NCBI GenBank assembly: GCA_016870235.1
Contig: VGCB01000197.1
Span: forward strand, 1 to 5,865
Direction of reading: 5' to 3'
DNA from: Actinomycetota bacterium
GTDB taxonomy: Bacteria > Actinomycetota > Thermoleophilia > Gaiellales > Gaiellaceae
DNA: 5,865 bases
Shown here in pieces: positions 1 to 4,475 of the stretch; positions within the stretch are counted from its first letter, which is position 1, and each line of letters opens with the position of its first letter. The position numbers and the translations under genes are program-made. The notes beneath the pieces were generated by a model. The model did not search any database and was not told where the DNA came from. It was given only the letters and a program-made list of their open reading frames with translations.

Positions 1-32
1 ATTTCCGGCATTAGCTGATTGCCTACTCCGAT

Positions 33-49
33 CTGAAGCCAGACGCGGG
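33..49 (+). repeat. Dispersed repeat copy with CTGAAG core
   Basis: The 17 bases here (CTGAAGCCAGACGCGGG) occur again, exactly, on the opposite strand at 4437-4453, where they form most of a perfect hairpin. In this copy only one arm is intact: the bases before the TGAA do not pair with those after it, so it looks like a decayed or half copy. The rest of 1-118 shows no convincing gene. Confidence 0.5.
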
Positions 50-118
50 GTACGGGCCTCACCCCGACGCCGCGACGTCTTCTCGGAGAACGCGCGCCGG
101 CTCCTGCGCCTCGCGTAG

Positions 119-143
119 CCACGGGTCGGCGGCTGCCCCGTGG
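119..143 (-). terminator. Hairpin after the nucleotidyltransferase gene
   Basis: CCACGGG (119-125) pairs with CCCGTGG (137-143) around an 11-base loop, beginning 2 bases after the TAG stop of the minus-strand gene. Position suggests a terminator or 3'-end stabiliser. No T-tract follows it on the minus strand, so it is not a classical intrinsic terminator. Confidence 0.35.
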
Positions 144-145
144 GC

Positions 146-646
146 CTACTCGAAGATCTCCTCGACGAAGAAGCGAGCGGCGGCGTCGAGGCGATCCCCG
201 AACGTCGCCGCTGCCACCGCCAGAACCTCGGTTGCCTGCGAGAGGCCGAGTGCGGCCGCCAGCAGGCGGACGTCCGCCTCGTCCTCGCCGACGCGGTGCG
301 CGAGGACCTTCAGTGCGAGGAGCATCCGCGCCGAGGCCGTGGAGACGCGAAGCCCGGGGACGTCGAGTGCGACGGCCGCGCCTTCGTCCGTCCCTGCCAG
401 GAAGCCCTTCACCGCGTCGTTGAGCCAGCCGTCCTCGGCCCAGCCAGCGTCGGCCATCGCGTCCGCGATCTCGTAGATCGTTGCCTTCGGCTCGAAGACA
501 GCATCGATGTCCCGCGTCGTCCGGCGCTCGTCGAAGGCAAGCGCGATCGCCGCCCCACCGACGACGTACATCTCACCCCTGACCCCGTTCTCGTCCAGTC
601 GGCGGCCGAGCTCGGTCAGGGCCGCGGTGATCTCGTCGCGCGTCAT
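146..646 (-). CDS. Minimal nucleotidyltransferase, DUF6036/AbiEii-like, putative toxin of a TA-like pair
   Basis: A 166-residue protein with the signature of the nucleotidyltransferase superfamily: a GG pair at residues 30-31 in a hydrophobic strand (YVVGGAAIAL), then TTRDID at 43-48, whose aspartates D46 and D48 would bind metal. A second block, LLALKVLAHR then ED.AD (residues 109-125), resembles the K..R..D.D helix of AbiEii/DUF6036-type enzymes. Such proteins are known mostly as toxins that transfer nucleotides to RNA or protein; activity here is inferred. The ATG (644-646) overlaps the stop of the upstream gene as ATGA, and I see no well-placed Shine-Dalgarno, so translation is probably coupled. 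There are no membrane segments or signal peptide. The fold is fairly sure. The toxin role is not: related stand-alone nucleotidyltransferases exist. Confidence 0.8.
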   Translation of the reverse strand: MTRDEITAALTELGRRLDENGVRGEMYVVGGAAIALAFDERRTTRDIDAVFEPKATIYEIADAMADAGWAEDGWLNDAVKGFLAGTDEGAAVALDVPGLRVSTASARMLLALKVLAHRVGEDEADVRLLAAALGLSQATEVLAVAAATFGDRLDAAARFFVEEIFE

Positions 647-1089
647 ACGCGGGCCATCGACCGCTCCGGCCAGAAGACGCCGCGACGCTTGAGGGCGATC
701 GGGGTCTGCGCGATCGCGATCGCCCGGAATCCCTGCACGTTGCTGACGAACCAGAAGCGCTCGAGGAACCGGCTCTCGTCGAGCACCCAACGCGGGCAGC
801 GGAGCGAACGTGTCGCGGCCAGGTGCTCGGCGATGCCGGCGAGGAGCGCGTCGGCCTCGGGCGCGCCGGTCGGTGGCGGCTCCTCTTCGATCAGCCGCTC
901 GAGATCTGCGTCGGCGAGCCGGCTCACCTGATCGAGGAAGTCGCGGACGGGAATCATCACGTTGCCGTCGGCGGCGATGCGCCGAGCGGTCTCGGCGAGC
1001 GACGACGACCTGTCGACACGCTGCCTCGGGGCCAGGCCGTCGTCGTCCGGCACGTACGACCCTTCGCGGATCCGATCGAGGAGGCCCAT
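643..1089 (-). CDS. Conserved partner protein of the nucleotidyltransferase, putative antitoxin
   Basis: A 148-residue soluble protein translated just ahead of the nucleotidyltransferase, ending in a 4-base ATGA overlap with it. The N-terminal half (about 30-70) is charged and helical. The C-terminal half has a distinctive block, PRWVLDESRFLERFWFVS near 100-117 and then ALKRRGVFWPERS near 130-142, which I associate from memory with actinobacterial proteins encoded beside DUF6036 nucleotidyltransferases; some carry an N-terminal helix-turn-helix, which I do not see clearly here. Gene order (small partner first, enzyme second, overlapping) fits an antitoxin-toxin operon. The ATG at 1087-1089 is chosen because TACCCT ends 6 bases before it, as at other starts in this window. 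An in-frame ATG at 1125 would lie upstream of that promoter and only 23 bases from the divergent gene. The gene is real with good confidence; the antitoxin role is inferred. Confidence 0.72.
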   Translation of the reverse strand: MGLLDRIREGSYVPDDDGLAPRQRVDRSSSLAETARRIAADGNVMIPVRDFLDQVSRLADADLERLIEEEPPPTGAPEADALLAGIAEHLAATRSLRCPRWVLDESRFLERFWFVSNVQGFRAIAIAQTPIALKRRGVFWPERSMARV

Positions 1090-1095
1090 GGCCTG

Positions 1096-1101
1096 AGGGT
1101 A
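1096..1101 (-). promoter_or_regulatory. -10 element of the partner/nucleotidyltransferase operon (leaderless)
   Basis: On the minus strand TACCCT is followed by 6 bases (CAGGCC) and then the ATG at 1089. This places the predicted transcription start on or next to the A of the start codon. No clear -35 box is visible. It decides the start of the 643-1089 gene. Confidence 0.5.
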
Positions 1102-1136
1102 CTCGCCCCGCGCGTACGAGCACATCCCCGGGCGAC

Positions 1137-1142
1137 TACCCT
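1137..1142 (+). promoter_or_regulatory. -10 element of cbs (leaderless)
   Basis: TACCCT followed by 6 bases (TGGATC) and the ATG at 1149. There is no Shine-Dalgarno in the preceding 20 bases and no convincing -35 box. It is the same hexamer and spacing as the divergent promoter at 1096-1101. Confidence 0.5.
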
Positions 1143-1148
1143 TGGATC

Positions 1149-2561
1149 ATGCCCGGAGAGTTCCCGACCGTGCTCGAGCTCGTCGGCTCCACGCCGATCG
1201 TGCGGCTCGCGAGCTTCGGAAAGGAGACGGGTGCGACGCTCCTCGCGAAGCTCGAGTTCCTCAACCCGGGCGGCTCGAACAAGGACCGGATCGGGCTCGC
1301 CATGATCGAGGCGGCCGAGCAGGACGGGCGCCTCAAGCCCGGTGGCACGATCGTCGAGCCGACCTCCGGCAACACCGGCGTCGGACTGGCGCTCGCGGCT
1401 GCGCACAAGGGCTACCGCTGCATCTTCGTGATGCCGGACAAGATGAGCCAGGAGAAGATCTCGACGCTCCGCGCGTACGGCGCCGACGTCGTGATCACGC
1501 CGACGGCAGTCGAGCCCTCCTCCCCCGAGAGCTACTACTCGGTCTCCGCACGGCTCGCCGAGGAGATCCCCGGCGGCTTCAAGCCCGACCAGTACTCGAA
1601 CCCTGCCAACCCCGCCGCGCACTACCGCACGACCGGGCCGGAGATCTGGGAGCAGACGGGCGGCGAGATCGACGCGATCGTGATCTCGGTCGGCACCGGC
1701 GGCTCGATCACCGGCATCGGCCGCTACCTGAAGGAGCGGCGCCCCGAGATCCTGGTCGTCGGCGCCGACCCCGAGGGCTCCGTCTTCACGGCGGACGACA
1801 CCCACGGCGTGCACGGCTACCTCGTCGAGGGGATCGGGAAGGATACGTGGCCGCAGACGCTCGACCCCGAGGTCGTCGACCGCTGGGTGCGCGTCTCCGA
1901 CCGCGACACCTTCCTGACCGCGCGCCGCCTCGCCCGCGAGGATGGGCTGCTCGTGGGCGGCTCCGCGGGCACTACCGCCTGGGCCGCGCTGCAGGTCGCG
2001 CGGGAGCTCGGGCCGGGGAGTCGCATCCTGATGACCTTCCCCGATGGCGGCAAGTCGTACCTGTCCAAGTTCTACGACGACAACTGGATGATCCAGTACG
2101 GCTTCCTCGAGCGGCGCACGCCGACACCGACCGTCGAGGACGTCCTGCGGTTCAAGGCGGCGCCCGGCCACGACGAGGTGCCGGGGCTCGTCGTCATCGA
2201 CACGCACAAGAAGGTCGGGGCCGCGATCGACCTGATGCAGCGCTACGGGATCTCCCAGCTGCCGGTCGTCAGGGCCGAGCCGGTCGAGTCCCTCGCCGAC
2301 GTCGTCGGCTCGATCCAGGAGCGGAGCCTGCTCGACCGCGTCTTCCGGAACGCCGACGCCTTGAACGAGGACATCGCGGTCGCGATGCAGCCGCCGCTCG
2401 CCACGGTCGACATCCACGCCTCGATCGACGAGGTGTTCGCTGACTTCTCCGGCTCTGCCTCCGCGGTCGTCGTCGCGTCGCTCGGCGCGCCGGTCGCGAT
2501 CCTCACCCGCTCCGATCTGCTCGAGTTCCTCGCTGCCCGCCGCTCCCAGGTCGACGCCTGA
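1149..2561 (+). CDS. cbs: Cystathionine beta-synthase, with C-terminal CBS-domain pair
   Basis: A 470-residue cytosolic PLP enzyme that condenses serine (or an activated serine) with homocysteine to give cystathionine, the first step of transsulfuration. The catalytic fold-type II domain covers about 1-320: NPGGSNKDRIG contains the PLP lysine K45, EPTSGNTGVGLA (70-81) is the substrate loop, VGTGG (181-185) holds the PLP phosphate, and GGSAG lies at 270-274. FPDGGKSYLSKFYDDNW near 297-313 is typical of CBS rather than plain cysteine synthase. Two CBS domains follow (about 328-400 and 405-462, each with an I..R.LL-type end: SIQERSLL, ILTRSDLLEF), usually a regulatory AdoMet or nucleotide site. 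Length and layout closely match Mycobacterium tuberculosis Rv1077 as I recall it. There is no N-terminal heme segment. The residue before the lysine pair is N44, where V, I or S is usual. The ATG at 1149 is supported by the leaderless promoter; the frame runs open further upstream only as a shadow. Confidence 0.94.
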   Translation: MPGEFPTVLELVGSTPIVRLASFGKETGATLLAKLEFLNPGGSNKDRIGLAMIEAAEQDGRLKPGGTIVEPTSGNTGVGLALAAAHKGYRCIFVMPDKMSQEKISTLRAYGADVVITPTAVEPSSPESYYSVSARLAEEIPGGFKPDQYSNPANPAAHYRTTGPEIWEQTGGEIDAIVISVGTGGSITGIGRYLKERRPEILVVGADPEGSVFTADDTHGVHGYLVEGIGKDTWPQTLDPEVVDRWVRVSDRDTFLTARRLAREDGLLVGGSAGTTAWAALQVARELGPGSRILMTFPDGGKSYLSKFYDDNWMIQYGFLERRTPTPTVEDVLRFKAAPGHDEVPGLVVIDTHKKVGAAIDLMQRYGISQLPVVRAEPVESLADVVGSIQERSLLDRVFRNADALNEDIAVAMQPPLATVDIHASIDEVFADFSGSASAVVVASLGAPVAILTRSDLLEFLAARRSQVDA

Positions 2562-2563
2562 GC

Positions 2564-2569
2564 TACGGT
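2564..2569 (+). promoter_or_regulatory. -10 element of the 75-residue gene (leaderless)
   Basis: TACGGT begins two bases after the cbs stop codon and is followed by 7 bases (TGCGTCG) and the ATG at 2577. No Shine-Dalgarno is present in the 15-base gap. The small gene therefore probably has its own transcript besides any read-through from cbs. Confidence 0.42.
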
Positions 2570-2576
2570 TGCGTCG

Positions 2577-2804
2577 ATGGGGCTGATCGAGGCGCTGAAA
2601 CGGCTGGTCGGACGGGCCGAGGACGCCGTCACCGACGCGGAGCTCGGGCTGCTCGGCGCCGTCCACAAGGCGGAGGACGCGGTCGACGACGCCACTGGCG
2701 GGCGCTACTACGACGCGGTCGAGCGGATCGACGAGGAGGCGAACGAGCTCGGCGAGCGACTCCATCTCGACGATCCGCGGCTCGAGGAGCCCGGCGAGAG
2801 GTAG
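2577..2804 (+). CDS. Small acidic helical protein, MT0933/Rv0909-like
   Basis: A 75-residue, highly charged, probably all-helical protein with no cysteine, signal peptide or membrane segment. It starts MGLIEALKRL and contains KAEDAVDDATGGR at 31-43, which matches KAADFVDDKTGGK of the next gene at 9 of 13 positions. That motif is the hallmark, as I remember it, of the MT0933-type antitoxin family (Pfam PF14013). The C-terminus is acidic (DDPRLEEPGER). It lies 15 bases after cbs and 32 bases before its likely paralogue on the same strand. In Mycobacterium the family member Rv0909 is paired with a START-like toxin, Rv0910; no such partner is next to this gene. Base composition and codon use match its neighbours. 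The gene is likely real; its function is unknown. Confidence 0.68.
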   Translation: MGLIEALKRLVGRAEDAVTDAELGLLGAVHKAEDAVDDATGGRYYDAVERIDEEANELGERLHLDDPRLEEPGER

Positions 2805-2824
2805 CGGCGCTCCCCGTCCGGGTA

Positions 2825-2830
2825 TAGGCT
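2825..2830 (+). promoter_or_regulatory. -10 element of the 110-residue gene (leaderless)
   Basis: TAGGCT, within the AT-containing patch TATAGGCT, is followed by 6 bases (CCCGGC) and the ATG at 2837. No Shine-Dalgarno is present. It suggests independent expression of this gene despite the 32-base gap to the gene before it. Confidence 0.48.
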
Positions 2831-2836
2831 CCCGGC

Positions 2837-3169
2837 ATGGGAATCCTGGACAAGATCCTCGGTAGGGCGAAGGGCGCAGCGCAGGACGTCGCCAAGGAGG
2901 CAGGCGACCTCGCCTCGCAGGCGAAGGAGACGGCTGCGGGCCTCGCGGAGAAGCACGGCGACAAGGTCACGGACGCGATCGACAAGGCCGCGGACTTCGT
3001 CGACGACAAGACCGGCGGCAAGCTCTCGAGCGTCACCGACAAGGTGTCGGAGGGCGCAGAGAAGGCCGTCGACGCGCTCAAGGGCGAGGCGGGAGACGCC
3101 GCCGACGCAGCCACCGAAGCGGCCGACGCAGCAGCAGACGCCGCCGAGGGCACGAAGCCCTCCGCGTAG
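2837..3169 (+). CDS. MT0933/Rv0909-family small protein (antitoxin-like) with Ala/Asp-rich tail
   Basis: A 110-residue protein in three parts. Residues 1-40 are an amphipathic, LEA-like helix of lysines, alanines and acidic residues (MGILDKILGRAKGAAQDVAK onward). Residues 41-82 carry the MT0933-type core GDKVTDAIDKAADFVDDKTGGK, with the signature at 50-62. Residues 83-110 are a low-complexity tail of AAD/AAE repeats ending TKPSA. Family members are annotated as antitoxins after Rv0909, but single copies without a toxin are common, so a stress or nucleic-acid-associated role is equally possible. No toxin gene is adjacent: upstream is the shorter paralogue and downstream the convergent deaminase. 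It has no cysteine, membrane segment or signal peptide. The ATG at 2837 is fixed by the promoter spacing. Family assignment is by motif recall. Confidence 0.78.
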   Translation: MGILDKILGRAKGAAQDVAKEAGDLASQAKETAAGLAEKHGDKVTDAIDKAADFVDDKTGGKLSSVTDKVSEGAEKAVDALKGEAGDAADAATEAADAAADAAEGTKPSA

Positions 3170-3194
3170 TCCCCGCCGAACCGTCTCGACCGAG

Positions 3195-3229
3195 CGTTGA
3201 CGCACCCGGCAGAGCCGGCAGCGTCAGCG
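3195..3229. terminator. Long hairpin between convergent genes
   Basis: CGTTGACGC (3195-3203) pairs with GCGTCAGCG (3221-3229) through nine positions, one of them a G-T wobble. Inside this, CCGGC (3206-3210) pairs with GCCGG (3214-3218) around an AGA loop. The structure sits 25 bases after the stop of the plus-strand small gene and includes the stop codon of the minus-strand deaminase (3224-3226). A bidirectional terminator is the natural reading. There is no T-tract on either strand. Confidence 0.5.
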
Positions 3230-4228
3230 TGCGCGGATGAAGCTCGCCTCGTGGGCCCGCCGGTTCGCGGCGCGCAGCTCCTCCGTGTCGAGCGCCCCGA
3301 CCTCCGCCAGGAGCTCGAACTCGTCCCGGAGGTGCGTGCGCATCATCTCGGGCCCGTCCGTCGCGATCGTCACCGGCACGCCCCGGTCGGCGAACGTCCA
3401 GAACGTGTCGCGCAGCGCGTCTCGGTCGGGCAGCGCCCGCGTGAGCAGGTTCGACGTGGGGCAGATCTCGAGCACGATCCCCGCCTCCGCGATCGCCGCC
3501 ATCAGCGCGTCGTCGTGGCGCGCGAGGATCCCGTGGCCGATCCGGTCCGGACGGAGGTGCTCGACGACCTCGCGGATCTCGTCGAGGCCGTGGTCGCCGC
3601 CCTCCTCGCCGACGTGGATCGTGACGCCGAGACCGGCCGCGCGCGCGGCATCGACCATCGGCCGCAGCTGCATGTAGTCGTAGCGCGCACCTCCCGGTCG
3701 CGGCCCGGCGATGTCGACGCCGACGACGCCGCGGTCGGCCCAGCGCACGGCCTTCTCGACGACGACCTCGTTCTGGCGCCGGTCGAACGTGCGGTCCATC
3801 ATCAGGATCAGTCCGGCACGGACCTGCGGGTACTCGAGCGCCGCCCGGTCGAGGCCGCGGATCGCGGCGAGGATGATGTGGTCGAGATCGCGCTCGCCGC
3901 CGCGGTTCCGCTTCATCGGGTTGAAGCGGAGCTCGAGCGTCGTGATCCGCTGCGAGCGGTACGCGCCGCCGATCGCCCCGTGCACCGAGCGCTCGACCGC
4001 GAGCGGGGAGGACTGGATCAGCTCGGTCCAGTGGTAGATCGCGTCGAGCGCGTCGAGGTCGGGCACGCCGCGCGGATCCGAGACGGTCACGAGCCGGTCG
4101 AACTCCCAGTAGTCCTTGACCGGCAGGGCGATCCCCTGCTCGTGCGCGAGGCTCCAGAGGATGTCGCTCGCGACGGAGCCGCCGAGGTGGGTGTGGAGCT
4201 CCGCGAGCCCCTCGTCCGCGGGAATCAT
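3224..4228 (-). CDS. Adenosine deaminase-family metal-dependent amidohydrolase
   Basis: A 334-residue cytosolic TIM-barrel deaminase that hydrolyses an amino group from a purine-like substrate. The zinc site is complete: HTH at H12/H14 in ELHTHLGGSV, H205 in HVGEEGG, and D291 in ATDGPEMM. Catalytic residues are E208 (the HxGE glutamate) and H232 in RIGHG, and CPTSN (256-260) is the usual family block. Length matches the family (about 330-350). Two aspartates that contact adenosine in the mammalian enzyme (D19 and D296 by mouse numbering) are both glycine here, G16 and G292, while the glycine of the VDIAG segment (G175) is kept. The substrate may therefore not be adenosine; an adenine, aminodeoxyfutalosine or other purine derivative is possible. 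The ATG at 4228 is supported by TACACT ending 6 bases upstream. It is convergent with the small gene on its left, and the stop codon lies inside a hairpin arm. Confidence 0.87.
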   Translation of the reverse strand: MIPADEGLAELHTHLGGSVASDILWSLAHEQGIALPVKDYWEFDRLVTVSDPRGVPDLDALDAIYHWTELIQSSPLAVERSVHGAIGGAYRSQRITTLELRFNPMKRNRGGERDLDHIILAAIRGLDRAALEYPQVRAGLILMMDRTFDRRQNEVVVEKAVRWADRGVVGVDIAGPRPGGARYDYMQLRPMVDAARAAGLGVTIHVGEEGGDHGLDEIREVVEHLRPDRIGHGILARHDDALMAAIAEAGIVLEICPTSNLLTRALPDRDALRDTFWTFADRGVPVTIATDGPEMMRTHLRDEFELLAEVGALDTEELRAANRRAHEASFIRAR

Positions 4229-4234
4229 CGGCGG

Positions 4235-4240
4235 AGTGTA
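4235..4240 (-). promoter_or_regulatory. -10 element of the deaminase gene (leaderless)
   Basis: On the minus strand TACACT is followed by 6 bases (CCGCCG) and the ATG at 4228. The preceding bases, AAGACCGGAT, are the least GC-rich stretch upstream of the gene. No Shine-Dalgarno or obvious -35 box is seen. Confidence 0.5.
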
Positions 4241-4277
4241 ATCCGGTCTTGTTGATTGCCTGCCTGGCCGCTCGGCT

Positions 4278-4299
4278 GGGGCCGGGGCTTGGGTTCGGG
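4278..4299 (+). other. G-quadruplex-type motif upstream of the deaminase promoter
   Basis: Four G-runs with loops of 2, 3 and 3 bases: GGGG (4278-4281), GGGG (4284-4287), GGG (4291-4293) and GGG (4297-4299). This fits the standard G3+ N1-7 quadruplex pattern on the plus strand, the template strand for the flanking minus-strand genes. It begins 37 bases upstream of the deaminase -10. Chance occurrence is possible in GC-rich DNA. Confidence 0.35.
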
Positions 4300-4316
4300 C
4301 GCTTCGTGTCCTGAAG

Positions 4317-4345
4317 CCAGGGGAACGAGGTTCCCCTTGGGAACC
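4317..4345. repeat. Overlapping, mutually exclusive hairpins
   Basis: Three related segments lie in a row. GGGGAAC (4320-4326) can pair with GTTCCCC (4330-4336) around GAG, extended by CCA/TGG with one bulged T. GGTTCCC (4329-4335) can instead pair with GGGAACC (4339-4345) around CTT. The middle segment can be used in only one hairpin at a time. A decayed repeat copy, CTGAAGCCAG (4311-4320), directly abuts the left side. Confidence 0.45.
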
Positions 4346-4388
4346 CCTCCCTTGTTCTGCGCCGGTGGGGCGTGGGTGTTTGCCGGAA

Positions 4389-4410
4389 CCGTCCGACTGA
4401 AGTCGGACGG
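4389..4410. repeat. Perfect 9-bp hairpin with TGAA loop
   Basis: CCGTCCGAC (4389-4397), loop TGAA (4398-4401), GTCGGACGG (4402-4410). It has the same C-TGAA-G apex as the hairpin at 4439-4462 read on the other strand, but different stem bases. Stem changes that keep pairing around a constant loop suggest a repeat family in which structure is conserved. A GA-rich run, GGGGAGGAGGAGG, follows. Confidence 0.55.
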
Positions 4411-4438
4411 GGGAGGAGGAGGCGGCTGCCTGGGCTCC

Positions 4439-4462
4439 CGCGTCTGGCTTCAGCCAGACGCG
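4439..4462. terminator. Perfect 10-bp hairpin after alaC (repeat family member)
   Basis: CGCGTCTGGC (4439-4448), loop TTCA (4449-4452), GCCAGACGCG (4453-4462). It starts 13 bases past the TAG of the minus-strand aminotransferase, so it may act as its terminator or mRNA 3'-end. It lacks a T-tract. On the minus strand the loop reads TGAA, and the right half plus two bases is repeated exactly at 33-49. The remaining DNA of the 4229-4475 gap shows no convincing gene. Confidence 0.5.
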
Positions 4463-4475
4463 TCCCTGGCCGCGG

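Larger units (their letters stand above)
1096..1142. promoter_or_regulatory. Inverted repeat spanning the divergent promoters
   Basis: The 13-base arm AGGGTACTCGCCC (1096-1108) is repeated in inverted form as GGGCGACTACCCT (1130-1142), with 12 of 13 positions complementary and a 21-base spacer. Each arm contains the -10 hexamer of one of the two divergent genes. The centre of symmetry, 1119, is also exactly midway between the two start codons (1089 and 1149). It could be an operator for one regulator acting on both promoters, or simply two similar promoters back to back. Confidence 0.5.

Noticed and set aside
140..931. Long plus-strand open frame (263 codons) opposite the nucleotidyltransferase unit
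   Set aside because: It is a GC-rich antisense shadow. The minus-strand frames carry recognisable motifs, while this translation is arginine-rich with no family signal.
1090..1125. Longer start (ATG at 1125) for the partner protein
   Set aside because: It would lie upstream of the TACCCT element at 1096-1101, adds residues with no visible conservation, and leaves only 23 bases to cbs.
810..1148. N-terminal extension of cbs to an upstream in-frame ATG at 810
   Set aside because: The extra residues are arginine-rich and overlap the opposite-strand gene at 643-1089. The family start aligns with the ATG at 1149, which has its own -10 element.
957..2765. 602-codon minus-strand frame antisense to cbs
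   Set aside because: It lies opposite a clearly identified cbs and continues across its promoter and the next gene. The composition (repetitive R, D, G, V, L) is typical of an antisense shadow.
3197..4255. 352-codon plus-strand frame antisense to the deaminase
   Set aside because: It is a shadow frame: arginine-, valine- and aspartate-rich, with no family motif. All metal-site motifs are in the minus-strand frame.
4229..4475. CRISPR array or riboswitch in the hairpin-rich gap
   Set aside because: There are no regularly spaced direct repeats, and the structured part lies upstream of the leaderless deaminase promoter, so it would not be in that gene's 5' leader.
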